Assembly: GCA_030648295.1 (NCBI GenBank)
Contig: JAUSID010000217.1
Span: 79,512 to 143,511 of the forward strand
Source of the DNA: Opitutaceae bacterium
GTDB taxonomy: Bacteria; Verrucomicrobiota; Verrucomicrobiia; Opitutales; Opitutaceae
DNA length: 64,000 nt
Direction of reading: 5' to 3'
Part shown: one piece after another, positions 33,820 to 42,902 of the stretch
How the letters are laid out: each line of letters starts with the position of its first letter
How positions within the stretch are numbered: position 1 is the stretch's first letter
Program-made: the position numbers and the translations under genes
The notes under the pieces: model-generated
Seen by the model: only the letters and a program-made list of their open reading frames with translations
What the model was told of the DNA's origin: nothing
Databases searched by the model: none

Positions 33820-35808
33820 ATGAAAGTTCAAACGCCCTCCCCTGTCGTTGTCCTGCTGATTCGCGCGGTTGCCGTTGCCGGCGTGATCGCCGTCCTCGCC
33901 CCGGCTCCCGTGCGCGCGCTCCAGTTTTCGCACGGCGAACTGAAGGGGAGCTTCGACAGCACGCTTTCATTTGGCGGGCTGTACCGGCTGAAGGATCCGA
34001 ACCCGATGTTCTACGGCACGAGCAACACGTTCGGCGGTGTGCCCGGCCAGCAGAACTCGGTGAACACGGACGACGGCAACCTCAACTACGACAAGGGCTG
34101 GGTTTCCCACCTGCTCAAGGGCACGCATGAACTCGAGGTGCGTTACGGCGACTTCGGCGCGCTCGCCCGCGGTTACTGGTTCAAGGATTTCGAAATGGAT
34201 GACACCCTGCGCACGCCGCTGTCGGAGCAGGCGCGGGACAAGGCGGTGCGCGGCGCCGCCCTGCTGGATCTCTATGCCCGGGGAAAATTCATGGTGGGCG
34301 CGAGCATGCCGCTGGAGCTGCGGGTCGGCCGGCAGGTGCTGAGCCTGGGGGAAAGCACGTTCATCCCGAACGGTATCAACATCGTGAATTCGGTCGATAT
34401 CTCGAAGCTGCGCGTCCCCGGCTCCGAGCTGAAGGAGGCGCTGCTGCCCGTGAACATGGTGAAGGCCTCGCTCGGGTTGAACCAATACGTGACGGTCGAA
34501 CCGTTCTGGCTGCTCGAATTCCGGCGCAACGAGCTCGAGCCGGCCGGGACCTATTTCTCGACCAATGATTTTGCCACGCGGGGCGGCAACGCCGTCTGGC
34601 TCGGTTTCGGCAGCATACCGGACCGCGGCAGCCCGTACGGCGACATCCCGCGCGATCTCGATCGCGAAGGCGGCAACTTCAACCAGTACGGCCTCGCCAC
34701 GCGCGTACTCGCGCCCGGCCTGAACAACACCGAGCTCGGATTCTACTACGCGCGTTATCACAGCCGGTCGCCCGTGATCAGCGCCCGCACACCGGCCGTG
34801 GCGATTAGCCCGGCGTTGGTGCAGGCGACGGCGAGCACGCTGGCGCAGCTGTCGCTCGCCCCCGCGATGATCGCCGCCGGATTCCCGCCCGCCAATGTGC
34901 CGGCGGCGCTCACGACGCTCCTCGGCGCGGCGCTCACGGGCGTGCCGGCGAGTGCGCTGCCCGCCAACCTTCAGCCGTTCTACCCCGCCGCCGCCCAGAT
35001 CGCGCGCGGCGCCGGCCAGATCGGGCTGCTCACCGCCGCGAAGACCGGCCGCTATTTCACCGAGTACCCCGAGGGGTTGAACATGTTCGGGACCAGCTTC
35101 AACACGGCGCTGGGCAAGTCCGGCATCTCCTGGCAGGGCGAGGTCTCACTGAAAAACGACGTGCCGCTCCAGGTCGATGACGTCGAGCTGCTCTTCGCCG
35201 CGTTGTCGACGCTGGCGCCGCAGTTTGGGGCCAACAACCAGATCGGCAATTTTCTCGGCCAGTACGGCCGTGAGATCCCGGGATACCGGCGGCACAAGGT
35301 GTGGACCGCGCAGACGACGCTGACGAAAGTGTTCGGCCCAATGCTGGGCTCGCAGCAGTTCACCCTGCTGGGCGAGGTGGGCGGCGTGTGGGCGAACCTG
35401 CCCTCGAAGGATGTCCTGCGCTACGACGGCGCCGGGACATTCACCGCCGGCAGCCAGGCGACGATGAATGGCGCCGGCTTTCCGCAATTAGTCGCGACGC
35501 CCTATGACGCATTCGCCGACCGCTTTTCGTGGGGCTACCAGGTGCTCGGCCGGCTGGAATACAACAACATCTTTCCGAACGTGACCCTCTTCCCGACGGT
35601 GGCGTTTACCCACGACGTGCGCGGCAACACGCCGCTGCCGCTCGGCAATTACGTGCGCGGCCGCAAGAGCATCAACGTCGCGCTGGAGTTCAGCTATCGG
35701 AACGCGTGGTCGTTCGAGCTGCGGTATGTGAACTACAACGGCGCCGGCCGCTTCAACCTCCTCGGCGACCGCGATTATTTCGCGAGCACGATCAAATACT
35801 CCTTCTGA
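33820..35808 (+). CDS. DUF1302 family outer membrane protein
   Basis: 662 residues with a signal peptide ending at about residue 33 (PVRALQ). The mature part matches the DUF1302 pattern: FSHGELKGSFDSTLSFGGLYRL near the start, NLNYDKGWVSHLLKGTHELEVRYG, VGRQVLSLGESTFIPNGINIVN in the middle and a C-terminal NLLGDRDYFASTIKYSF ending in Phe like a beta-barrel. An Ala/Pro-rich loop (about 322-405) is probably extracellular. Family members occur next to DUF1329 and RND genes in Pseudomonas and relatives. First gene of a four-gene unit; the next starts 44 bases later. The 215-base gap before it holds nothing I recognise. Confidence 0.85.
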   Translation: MKVQTPSPVVVLLIRAVAVAGVIAVLAPAPVRALQFSHGELKGSFDSTLSFGGLYRLKDPNPMFYGTSNTFGGVPGQQNSVNTDDGNLNYDKGWVSHLLKGTHELEVRYGDFGALARGYWFKDFEMDDTLRTPLSEQARDKAVRGAALLDLYARGKFMVGASMPLELRVGRQVLSLGESTFIPNGINIVNSVDISKLRVPGSELKEALLPVNMVKASLGLNQYVTVEPFWLLEFRRNELEPAGTYFSTNDFATRGGNAVWLGFGSIPDRGSPYGDIPRDLDREGGNFNQYGLATRVLAPGLNNTELGFYYARYHSRSPVISARTPAVAISPALVQATASTLAQLSLAPAMIAAGFPPANVPAALTTLLGAALTGVPASALPANLQPFYPAAAQIARGAGQIGLLTAAKTGRYFTEYPEGLNMFGTSFNTALGKSGISWQGEVSLKNDVPLQVDDVELLFAALSTLAPQFGANNQIGNFLGQYGREIPGYRRHKVWTAQTTLTKVFGPMLGSQQFTLLGEVGGVWANLPSKDVLRYDGAGTFTAGSQATMNGAGFPQLVATPYDAFADRFSWGYQVLGRLEYNNIFPNVTLFPTVAFTHDVRGNTPLPLGNYVRGRKSINVALEFSYRNAWSFELRYVNYNGAGRFNLLGDRDYFASTIKYSF

Positions 35809-35852
35809 GCCCCTCTGGCGGACCCCATCCGCCCCCCGCGATCTTCGTCACC

Positions 35853-37199
35853 ATGAAAAAACTTTCATTCCTCCTCGTGCTCTCCTCGCTGCCGGTGTAC
35901 GCCGCCGTGAGTGAGGCTGACGCCGGCAAGCTCGGCCGGGAGCTGACCCCGCTCGGCGCCCAGGCCGCCGGAAACGCCGACGGCTCGATCCCCGCGTGGT
36001 CCGGCGGCATCACGACTCCACCGGCCGGATACAAACCCGGCATGCACCACCCGGACCCGTTTTCCGCCGACCAGCCGGCCGCGACCATCACGGCGGCAAA
36101 CGCGGCGCAATACGAGGGCCGGCTCACCGCCGGTCACCTCGCGGTGCTCAAGGCGTATCCAACCTACAAGCTCATGCTCTATCCGACGCGCCGCAGCGCC
36201 TCGAATCCGTCGCGGGTGTACGAGGCGACGCGCAAGAACGCGACGACCGCCCAGCTGGTCGCCGGCGGCAACGGTGTGACTGGCGCGATCGTCGGCGTGC
36301 CTTTTCCACTCCCGCAAAACGGGCTGGAGGTAGTCTGGAATTTCCTGACCCGCTATCGCGGTGTCGCCGCCGTCCGGCGGATCGACCAGGCGGCGGTGGA
36401 GCGCGGCGGCGGCTACCAGCTCGTGAAATTCGAGGACGAGTTTCTCTTCAACTACGCGCGGCCGGACATCAGCCCGAAGGAGCTCGAGGACAGCAACACC
36501 CTCGTGTTCTTCAAGCAGGCGACGCTCGCGCCGGCGCGGCTGGCCGGCACCATCCTCCTCGCCCAGGAGACGCTCAACCAGGTGAGGGAGCCGCGGCGGG
36601 CCTGGGTCTACAACACCGGCCGCCGCCGCGTGACGCGCGCGCCCAATGTCGCCTACGACAACCCGGGCACCAACGCCGACGGCCAGCGCACGAGCGACCA
36701 GTTCGACATGTACAATGGCGCTCCCGATCGCTACGAGTGGACGCTGGTGGGCAAGAAGGAAATCATCGTCCCGTACAATTCGTATCGGCTGCACAGCGAC
36801 AAGCTGAAGTACACCGACATCCTGAAGCCCCACCACATCAACCCGGACCTCGCGCGCTACGAATTGCACCGCGTCTGGGTGGTGGAGGGCCGGATCAAGC
36901 CCGGCACGAGCCACCTCTACGCCCGCCGCACCTTCTACTTCGACGAGGACAGCTGGCAGATGCTCGCCGCCGATCAATACGATCGCCGCGGCGAGATGTG
37001 GCGCGTGTCCGAGGCGCACTGTATCAACTATTACGATGCACAGACTTTCTGGAGCACCCTCGAAGTCCATATCGACCTGCAAAATGGCCGCTACCTGGCC
37101 CTCGGGCTGGATAACGAGAACAAGATGTATGATTTTACCGTCAAGCGGACGCCGGCCGATTACACCCCGGAATCGCTTCGCCGCGAAGGTCTCCGCTAG
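35853..37199 (+). CDS. DUF1329 family (LolB/MucB-like) envelope protein
   Basis: 448 residues from ATG 35853, with signal peptide MKKLSFLLVLSSLPVYAAVS. DUF1329 motifs: ADAGKLGRELTPLGAQAAGNADGSIPAW, PFPLPQNGLEVVWNFLTRYRG, RRAWVYNTGRRRVTRAPNVAYDNPG and WTLVGKKEIIVPYNS. The fold is related to lipoprotein carrier proteins with a hydrophobic cavity, so it may carry the substrate across the periplasm (inference). It is the partner of the DUF1302 protein upstream; the following gene overlaps its end. Confidence 0.88.
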   Translation: MKKLSFLLVLSSLPVYAAVSEADAGKLGRELTPLGAQAAGNADGSIPAWSGGITTPPAGYKPGMHHPDPFSADQPAATITAANAAQYEGRLTAGHLAVLKAYPTYKLMLYPTRRSASNPSRVYEATRKNATTAQLVAGGNGVTGAIVGVPFPLPQNGLEVVWNFLTRYRGVAAVRRIDQAAVERGGGYQLVKFEDEFLFNYARPDISPKELEDSNTLVFFKQATLAPARLAGTILLAQETLNQVREPRRAWVYNTGRRRVTRAPNVAYDNPGTNADGQRTSDQFDMYNGAPDRYEWTLVGKKEIIVPYNSYRLHSDKLKYTDILKPHHINPDLARYELHRVWVVEGRIKPGTSHLYARRTFYFDEDSWQMLAADQYDRRGEMWRVSEAHCINYYDAQTFWSTLEVHIDLQNGRYLALGLDNENKMYDFTVKRTPADYTPESLRREGLR

Positions 37200-38106
37200 A
37201 ACCGCCCTGCGCGCGGCGTGGCTGGGGCTGATCTTGAGTGCCGGGGCCTGCGGCGCCAGCGAGCGCCCGGGACTGCTGCTGGACGGTGCAGTGGCCGGCC
37301 GGGACATCATTGTGGTCGGCGAACGCGGTGCGATTTTCCGCTCCGCCGACAACGGCCGCACGTGGGAGCGGGCCGCTTCACTGATGGCGTCTACACTCAC
37401 GGGCATCAGCTTTGCCGGGGACGCGAAGCATGGCTGGGTGGTCGGCCATGAGGCCTTGATCGTGGCGAGCGCCGATGGCGGCCGCAGCTGGCAGCAGCAA
37501 TACAAGGGGGCCAATCCGGAGGAATCGTTCCTGGATGTGCTCGCGCTCGATGCGCACCGCGCGATCGCGGTGGGCGCGTACGGATTGCTCGCTGATACCA
37601 GCGACGGCGGAGCTACCTGGCACAAGCGCAAGGTCATCGACGATGATTATCACTTGAACCGCATCACCCGCGGTCCGGGCGGCACCCTCTACATTGCGGG
37701 CGAGCACGGGACGCTGCTGCGTTCCACGGACGAAGGCGCGCAATGGACGCGAATCGCGGCGCCGTACGAGGGCTCCTTCTACGGTATCCTGCCGCTCGAT
37801 CCGCACCGGTTGCTTGCCCACGGGCTGCGCGGCCACGTGTATCGATCAACCGATGACGGGCAATCATGGGAACGCGTGGCCACCCCGCAGCCGGTGTTGC
37901 TCGCGGCCGCGCTCCGGCTCAAGAGCAATGACATCGTGCTCGCCGGCCAGGCCCGCGGTCTCCTCGTGAGCCGCGATTTCGGCCGTTCGTTCGCCGCCTG
38001 CACCGAACTCACCACTGCCGTCGCCGAATTGCTGGAACTGCCCGATGGCACCGTGCTCGCGCTGGGCGAATCCGGCGCGGCCATCCTTTCCCTCACCCCG
38101 CGATGA
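37129..38106 (+). CDS. YCF48-like beta-propeller lipoprotein
   Basis: 325 residues if it starts at ATG 37129, which overlaps the DUF1329 gene by 71 bases. The N-terminus then reads through a basic region to ALRAAWLGLILSAGAC, a hydrophobic segment with a lipobox Cys at 41. A shorter protein with a CTG or TTG start just after 37199 cannot be excluded. Repeats with the FRSADNGRTWE, VASADGGRSWQ and YRSTDDGQSWE pattern are YCF48/BNR propeller blades, about six of them. Known relatives help assemble membrane complexes. Here it sits in the transporter module and may act as an adaptor. Confidence 0.8.
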   Translation: MILPSSGRRPITPRNRFAAKVSARTALRAAWLGLILSAGACGASERPGLLLDGAVAGRDIIVVGERGAIFRSADNGRTWERAASLMASTLTGISFAGDAKHGWVVGHEALIVASADGGRSWQQQYKGANPEESFLDVLALDAHRAIAVGAYGLLADTSDGGATWHKRKVIDDDYHLNRITRGPGGTLYIAGEHGTLLRSTDEGAQWTRIAAPYEGSFYGILPLDPHRLLAHGLRGHVYRSTDDGQSWERVATPQPVLLAAALRLKSNDIVLAGQARGLLVSRDFGRSFAACTELTTAVAELLELPDGTVLALGESGAAILSLTPR

Positions 38107-38118
38107 GCGCCTGCCACC

Positions 38119-38181
38119 GGGGAGCGCGGGCGTCCCGCCCGCAACCGCTCGGAGCGGGCCGGAGGCCTGCGCTCCCGGGAA
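38119..38181. repeat. GGGAGCGCGGGCG repeat between YCF48-like and RND genes
   Basis: GGGAGCGCGGGCGTCCCGCC.. at 38119-38145 and a partial inverted arm GCGCTCCCGGGA at about 38168-38180. It is inserted inside an otherwise tight gene unit. Confidence 0.7.
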
Positions 38182-38257
38182 AACGCCGTTTCTTCCGGTC
38201 CGGGGTAAACGCGTTTGCGCATGGGGCGGCGTGGAAACGGCCAGGTCGCGCCCGTCG

Positions 38258-40612
38258 ATGAACCGCACGCTCGAACGCTTCACCACCTGGATGTTCCGGT
38301 TCCGCACGCCGCTGGTGTGCGGCTTCGCGCTGCTCACCGCCGGCATGGCGTGGTTCGCGTATCACCTTCGGATGGACGCCAGCTTCGAAAAGTCGCTGCC
38401 AACCGATCACCCGTTCATCCAGACCTTCAGCCGCCACCAAAGCCAGTTCGGCGGCGCGAATCGCGTGCTGGTCGCGCTCGTCGCCCGCCGCGGCGATATG
38501 TTCACGCCGGAATTTTTCGCCGAACTCAAGCGTGTCACCGACGAGGTCATGTTCCTGCCCGCGGTCGATCGCCCGCAGGTGCAGTCGCTGTTTACCCCGA
38601 ACGTGCGGTACATCGAAGTGGTCGAGGACGGCTTCGCCGGCGGCAACGTCGTCCCGGCCGATTTCACCCCGACGCCAGAAAATTTCGTCCGCGTCCGCGA
38701 AAACATCATCAAGTCCGGCACGCTCGGGCTGCTCGTCGCCAACGATTTCACCGGCGCGATTGTCAGCGCGCATCTGCTCGGAAGCGATCCGCGCAGCGGT
38801 GAACAAATCGATTACACCCGCGTTGCGGAGGGACTCGAGGCCATCCGGCAGCGCGTGGAGCGCGACACCCACGGCGCCATCGGTGTTCACATCATCGGCT
38901 TCGCGAAAATCATCGGTGACGTGAGTGACGCCGCCCGCGGCGTCCTGATGCTGTTCGCCCTGTCGGTCGTGGTGACCGCGCTGCTGGTGTGGAACTATGC
39001 GGGGCGCTGGAAACTCGCGGCGGCTCCGATCGTATGTTCGCTCGTCGCCGTGGTCTGGCAGCTCGGCGGACTGACCGCGCTCGGCTACGGCATCGATCCG
39101 TTTTCGATTCTCGTGCCGTTTCTCGTGTTCGCCATCGGCGTCAGCCATGGCGTGCAGAAGATCTGCACGTTTCGCAACGAGATGTTCAAGGGCCACGACG
39201 GTCCCACCGCTGCTCGATTCGCGTTCATGCAGTTGATCGTTCCCGGCATCGTGGCGCTCGCGACCGACACGGTGGGATTCCTGACCATGCTCGTGATCAA
39301 GATTCCGGTGATTCAGGAGCTCGCGATCACGGCCAGCCTCGGCGTCAGCGTGATCACGATCACCAACTTCTTCCTGCTGCCGATCATCCTTTCGTATCTT
39401 CATCTGCCCCCTTCGTACGCCCAATGGGTCGTCGCGAAACGCGCCCGGGGCGATGCGTTCTGGGAGCGGCTCGCGCGGGGCATGCAGCCCAAGCCGTCGC
39501 TCGTGATCATGATTGCGGCCGGCCTCCTCGGTGCGTGGGCGTATTGGAAGAGTGGACAGGTGCGGATCGGCGACGCGCACGCGGGCGTGCCGGAGCTCCG
39601 GCCGCATTCACGCTACAACGAGGATTCGCGCGTCATCACCTCGAAGTTCAGCATCGGCATCGACATTCTCACCGTGGTCGTCGAGGCGATCCCGAATGGC
39701 TGTGTCGATTACGACGTCCTCACCTTGATGGATCAGTTCGAGGGCGATCTTCGCTCCGTGCCGGGCGTCCAGTCCGTCATGTCGCTCGTGGACGTCGCCA
39801 AGATCGTCAATGCCGGATACAGCGAGGGTTCACTGAAGTGGCGGATTATTCCGCGGAACCCGCAGGCGCTCGCCCAGGCTGTGGCGCCGATCGAGACCTC
39901 GACGGGGTTGCTCAATGCCGAGGGCACCGTGATGCCAATCCAGATTTTTCTGGCCGACCACAAAGCGGAGACGCTGCGCGCCGTCACCGACGCGACGAAG
40001 GTCTTTGCGGCCGCGCACCCGTCGCCCAAGGCAACTTTCCGGCTCGCGAGCGGCAACGCGGGAGTCATGGCCGCCACCAACGAAGTCGTGGCCGCGGCGG
40101 AGCGGCCGATTCTGCTGTGGGTGTTCGGCACCATCATCGCGCTGTGCCTGATCACGTTCCGCTCCGTGCGCGCCGCCCTCTGCATCGTGCTGCCGCTGGC
40201 ATTGGTGAGCTTCCTCGCCTATGCGCTGATGGTGTATCTCGGCATTGGATTGAAGACGTCGACCCTGCCGGTGGTCGCGCTCGGCGTCGGCATCGGCGTG
40301 GATTACGGGATCTACATTTTTGCCCGGCTGCATGGGGCGCTCGAGGCCGGCGAGTATTTCGAGGACGCGATGTTTTCGGCCCTGAAGGACACGGGCGCCG
40401 CCGTCGTGCTCACGGGGCTGACCCTCGCCATCGGCGTCAGCACCTGGATTTTCTCGGATCTCAAATTCCAGGCTGACATGGGCCTCCTCCTCACGTTCAT
40501 GTTCCTCGTGAACATGCTCGGCGCGATTATTCTGCTCCCCGCCATGGCGCGCTGGTTCTGGCGGCATCACACCGGCCGCACCGCCGTGCCGTTCCCGATG
40601 CGGCGGAAATAG
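38258..40612 (+). CDS. RND/MMPL-type exporter
   Basis: 784 residues, inner membrane. Two halves each with a membrane helix, a periplasmic domain and a group of about five helices: helix 1 RTPLVCGFALLTAGMAWFAY, the first group from GVLMLFALSVVVTALLV, then PSLVIMIAAGLLGAWAYW and the second group from ILLWVFGTIIALCLITF. The MMPL motif GVGIGVDYGIYIFARL with its buried Asp is present. Such proteins use proton force to move lipids, sterols or hopanoids to the outer membrane. No RND membrane-fusion or TolC gene is near, which fits the hydrophobe-transfer subgroup. Last gene of the module starting at 33820. Confidence 0.9.
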   Translation: MNRTLERFTTWMFRFRTPLVCGFALLTAGMAWFAYHLRMDASFEKSLPTDHPFIQTFSRHQSQFGGANRVLVALVARRGDMFTPEFFAELKRVTDEVMFLPAVDRPQVQSLFTPNVRYIEVVEDGFAGGNVVPADFTPTPENFVRVRENIIKSGTLGLLVANDFTGAIVSAHLLGSDPRSGEQIDYTRVAEGLEAIRQRVERDTHGAIGVHIIGFAKIIGDVSDAARGVLMLFALSVVVTALLVWNYAGRWKLAAAPIVCSLVAVVWQLGGLTALGYGIDPFSILVPFLVFAIGVSHGVQKICTFRNEMFKGHDGPTAARFAFMQLIVPGIVALATDTVGFLTMLVIKIPVIQELAITASLGVSVITITNFFLLPIILSYLHLPPSYAQWVVAKRARGDAFWERLARGMQPKPSLVIMIAAGLLGAWAYWKSGQVRIGDAHAGVPELRPHSRYNEDSRVITSKFSIGIDILTVVVEAIPNGCVDYDVLTLMDQFEGDLRSVPGVQSVMSLVDVAKIVNAGYSEGSLKWRIIPRNPQALAQAVAPIETSTGLLNAEGTVMPIQIFLADHKAETLRAVTDATKVFAAAHPSPKATFRLASGNAGVMAATNEVVAAAERPILLWVFGTIIALCLITFRSVRAALCIVLPLALVSFLAYALMVYLGIGLKTSTLPVVALGVGIGVDYGIYIFARLHGALEAGEYFEDAMFSALKDTGAAVVLTGLTLAIGVSTWIFSDLKFQADMGLLLTFMFLVNMLGAIILLPAMARWFWRHHTGRTAVPFPMRRK

Positions 40613-40629
40613 CTGTACTCATCCAATTC

Positions 40630-40775
40630 AACCGCGAATGGACACGAATCGACACGAATGAATACCAAGCCAGGCCGAGGATTTTAGACCACGCACTGCA
40701 TGGTGGGCTGCAATCGCAACTGCGGATTTCCTCCCTTCCCCTGAAATTGGCGTTCATTCGCGTCCATTCGCGGTT
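40630..40775. repeat. facing pair of CCGCGAATGGACGCGAAT repeats
   Basis: 40630-40660 reads ACCGCGAATGGACACGAATC..; 40751-40775 is the inverted partner CGTTCATTCGCGTCCATTCG... They enclose about 90 bases. Together with GC-rich sequence at 40800-40860 they fill the 381-base gap 40613-40993 between the RND gene and the AI-2E family gene; no gene is visible there. Confidence 0.8.
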
Positions 40776-40993
40776 CCTCTTCTGGTCGGCTGCCTCCGTG
40801 GCACCCGCGCTTTGCCGGTGAGGCAAAGCCGCCCCACTGCCTCCCTCCCTTTGATTTCCGAAAGATAAGCGAAGATTAGCGGCTAAAAAAAACTCCTTTG
40901 CTCCGGCCCCGCCGGCCGGATGCCGCCGCGCAAAAACACTGGCGTCCGCCCCCTGGCCGCGTTTTTGTCGGGGCGACTGTCCTTCATTTCATC

Positions 40994-42142
40994 GTGCCCG
41001 ACGCCCCCCCCACCCCGATTTTAACTGACAGCCAGCGCCGCATGGTGGGTTCCGCGCTGACGCTGCTCGCGTTCCTCGGCTCCGTCGCGCTGCTCATCCT
41101 TGCCGTCATCGTGCTCGGCCGGCTGCTCGTGTTTTTTTCCAACGTGCTCTGGCCGCTGGCAGTGGCGGGCGTGATCGCGCTGATCATGCGGCCAATCGTG
41201 GAGTGGCTCCAGCGGCGGATGAAGTGGCGCCGGCTCGCCGCCGTCATCGCGCTCTACGTCGTGTTCGTCCTGCTTGTTACCGGCGCGCTCATCCTGCTGC
41301 TCCCGCCGCTGATCGATCAGCTGATTAATTTCGTTGGCTACGTGCCCACGCTGTGGACGAGCTCAGTGACCTGGGTTGAGGCGCACTACCCGCAATGGGT
41401 CGAACTGATACAACGGCACCTCGAGAACCCCAGCATCCGGAAAGCCGTCGATGCCGTGGCGATCGAGAGCAAGACGCTGTTCAGCCACGCCGTTCCATCC
41501 TTGCGCGCGGCTTTCGGCGGCGTGCTCGATGTTTTCGCGTTCCTCACCCACCTCGCGATCATCCCCGTCTATTTGTTTTTCTTCCTGCTCATGCGCGGCG
41601 AGCCGACGCGAAATCTTGGCACCCATTTCCCCTTCCTGCGGCCGAGCGTGCGTGACGATGTCGTGTTTCTCGCCAGCGAGTTTGTGTCGATTATCGAGGC
41701 GTTCTTCCGCGGCCAGTTGTTGATTGGACTCTGCATGGGTGTCCTGTTCGCGATCGGCTTCAGCGTGATCGGGCTGAAGTTCGGGCTCTTCATCGGCATC
41801 GCGCTGGGAATCCTCAACATCGTGCCCTATCTCGGCACCATCCTCGGCCTCGCGGTCTCCCTTCCGCTCGCGTTCTTCCAGCCCGGCGGCGGCTGGCAGC
41901 TCGTTGGCCTTGTTCTCCTGGTCAAGGCGATCGTGCAGTGCATCGAGAGCTGGGTTCTCACCCCGAAGATCATGGGGCATCACACCGGACTGCATCCGGT
42001 CGTCATCATCGTCGCGATATTTTTCTGGGGCACCGCGTTTGGCGGCATCCTCGGGATGCTGCTCGCCGTGCCGCTGACGGCGTTTTTCGTCACCGCCTGG
42101 CGGCTGGTGAAGTGGAAGTATTTCCGCGCCGCGAATGTCTGA
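40994..42142 (+). CDS. AI-2E family transporter (TqsA/PerM type)
   Basis: 382 residues from GTG 40994. Eight predicted helices, beginning ALTLLAFLGSVALLILAVIVLG, with the family helix-hairpin FFFLLMRGEPTRN and the C-terminal blocks LGILNIVPYLGTILGLAVSLPLAFF and HPVVIIVAIFFWGTAFGGILGMLLAVPL. Family members export autoinducer-2 or ions, but most are uncharacterised. It stands alone between two repeat pairs. An upstream extension to 40898 is Pro/Arg-rich and rejected. Confidence 0.9.
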   Translation: MPDAPPTPILTDSQRRMVGSALTLLAFLGSVALLILAVIVLGRLLVFFSNVLWPLAVAGVIALIMRPIVEWLQRRMKWRRLAAVIALYVVFVLLVTGALILLLPPLIDQLINFVGYVPTLWTSSVTWVEAHYPQWVELIQRHLENPSIRKAVDAVAIESKTLFSHAVPSLRAAFGGVLDVFAFLTHLAIIPVYLFFFLLMRGEPTRNLGTHFPFLRPSVRDDVVFLASEFVSIIEAFFRGQLLIGLCMGVLFAIGFSVIGLKFGLFIGIALGILNIVPYLGTILGLAVSLPLAFFQPGGGWQLVGLVLLVKAIVQCIESWVLTPKIMGHHTGLHPVVIIVAIFFWGTAFGGILGMLLAVPLTAFFVTAWRLVKWKYFRAANV

Positions 42143-42154
42143 GCCAATCAGCTG

Positions 42155-42262
42155 TTAACCGCGAATAGACGCGAATCGACGCGAATGAAGAGATCCTATC
42201 GGGAACGCGGGATCCCTTCGCCTGCCTTTCAAATTCGCGTCTATTCGCGTTCATTCGCGGTT
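42155..42262. repeat. facing pair of CCGCGAATAGACGCGAAT repeats
   Basis: 42155-42188 (TTAACCGCGAATAGACGCGA..) faces 42233-42262 (TTCGCGTCTATTCGCGTTCA..), a near-perfect inverted pair across 44 bases. Both arms carry the same A-to-G variant (AATAGACG), so the two arms were probably made as a pair. Confidence 0.85.
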
Positions 42263-42278
42263 CTTCTTTGGCTTGGAT

Positions 42279-42553
42279 ATGCCTGAATTCCGCCGACCGC
42301 CTGAGGAATGCGCCAACTGCGGCGCGGAGATACCGCGCGGCGCGAAGGCGTGCCCGGAGTGCGGCGCGGATGAACGTACGGGCTGGCGCGAAACGACGTT
42401 TACGATGGCGTTGAATTGCCAGAGGAAACCCCGGGTGGGCGGCTTTCCGACCATCGGACGGCACGAAACGTGAACGGCATTTCGTGGTACTGGTGGGCGG
42501 TTGGCATCGCGATCCTCGTTCTCTTCGGCCTCGCCACACTGGCGCTGCGTTGA
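42279..42553 (+). pseudogene. zinc-ribbon membrane protein, frameshifted
   Basis: From ATG 42279 the frame gives MPEFRRPPEECANCGAEIPR and CPECGADERTGW, a double CxxC zinc ribbon, then runs off to a stop at 42473. In the next frame from 42395 it resumes as DVYDGVELPEE and ends with ISWYWWAVGIAILVLFGLATLALR, a C-terminal membrane helix, stop at 42553. One missing A in the run GAAACG at about 42390-42395 explains both parts. Intact, it would be a 91-residue tail-anchored zinc-ribbon protein. It is either a recent pseudogene, a programmed shift or a sequence error. Confidence 0.65.
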
Positions 42554-42628
42554 CGCACCTGGTTGCGACGCGCTCCCCGCCAGCTGCCAGCGCGACGGCG
42601 GCCCGCTCCGGCCCGACCGGGCGGGTCG

Positions 42629-42653
42629 TTGACATTTCAACCAGTTCAACCAG
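42629..42653 (+). promoter_or_regulatory. promoter region of the second toxin-antitoxin pair
   Basis: TTGACA at 42629-42634 is a consensus -35 box; the expected -10 at 42652 is poor. A tandem direct repeat TTCAACCAG-TTCAACCAG lies at 42636-42653, ten bases before the antitoxin ATG, a likely binding site for the antitoxin. Confidence 0.45.
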
Positions 42654-42662
42654 TTTCTGCCC

Positions 42663-42902
42663 ATGAGTGAATCGGTTGAGGAGATTGGTGCCTTCGAGGC
42701 GAAGACGAAGCTGTCTTCGCTCCTGGCGCAGGTGGAAAAAGGCAGAAGCTTCTATATCACCAAGCACGGACGCCGCGTCGCCGAGGTGCGGCCCGTGATG
42801 AAGAAACGTCCGCGCCGCGTTTTTGGCTGCGGCAAGGGCACGGTCCGTTACGTCGCGCCAAATTTCGATGCGCCGCTGGACGAGTTCAACGAATACAAGT
42901 GA
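42663..42902 (+). CDS. Phd/YefM family antitoxin
   Basis: 79 residues. EIGAFEAKTKLSSLLAQVEKGRSFYITKHGRRVAEVRP is the Phd/YefM fold that binds DNA as a dimer; the C-terminal half, DAPLDEFNEYK, would cover the toxin. Its stop overlaps the toxin start as GTGA. By family it neutralises the PIN toxin and represses the operon, perhaps through the TTCAACCAG repeats upstream. Confidence 0.88.
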   Translation: MSESVEEIGAFEAKTKLSSLLAQVEKGRSFYITKHGRRVAEVRPVMKKRPRRVFGCGKGTVRYVAPNFDAPLDEFNEYK

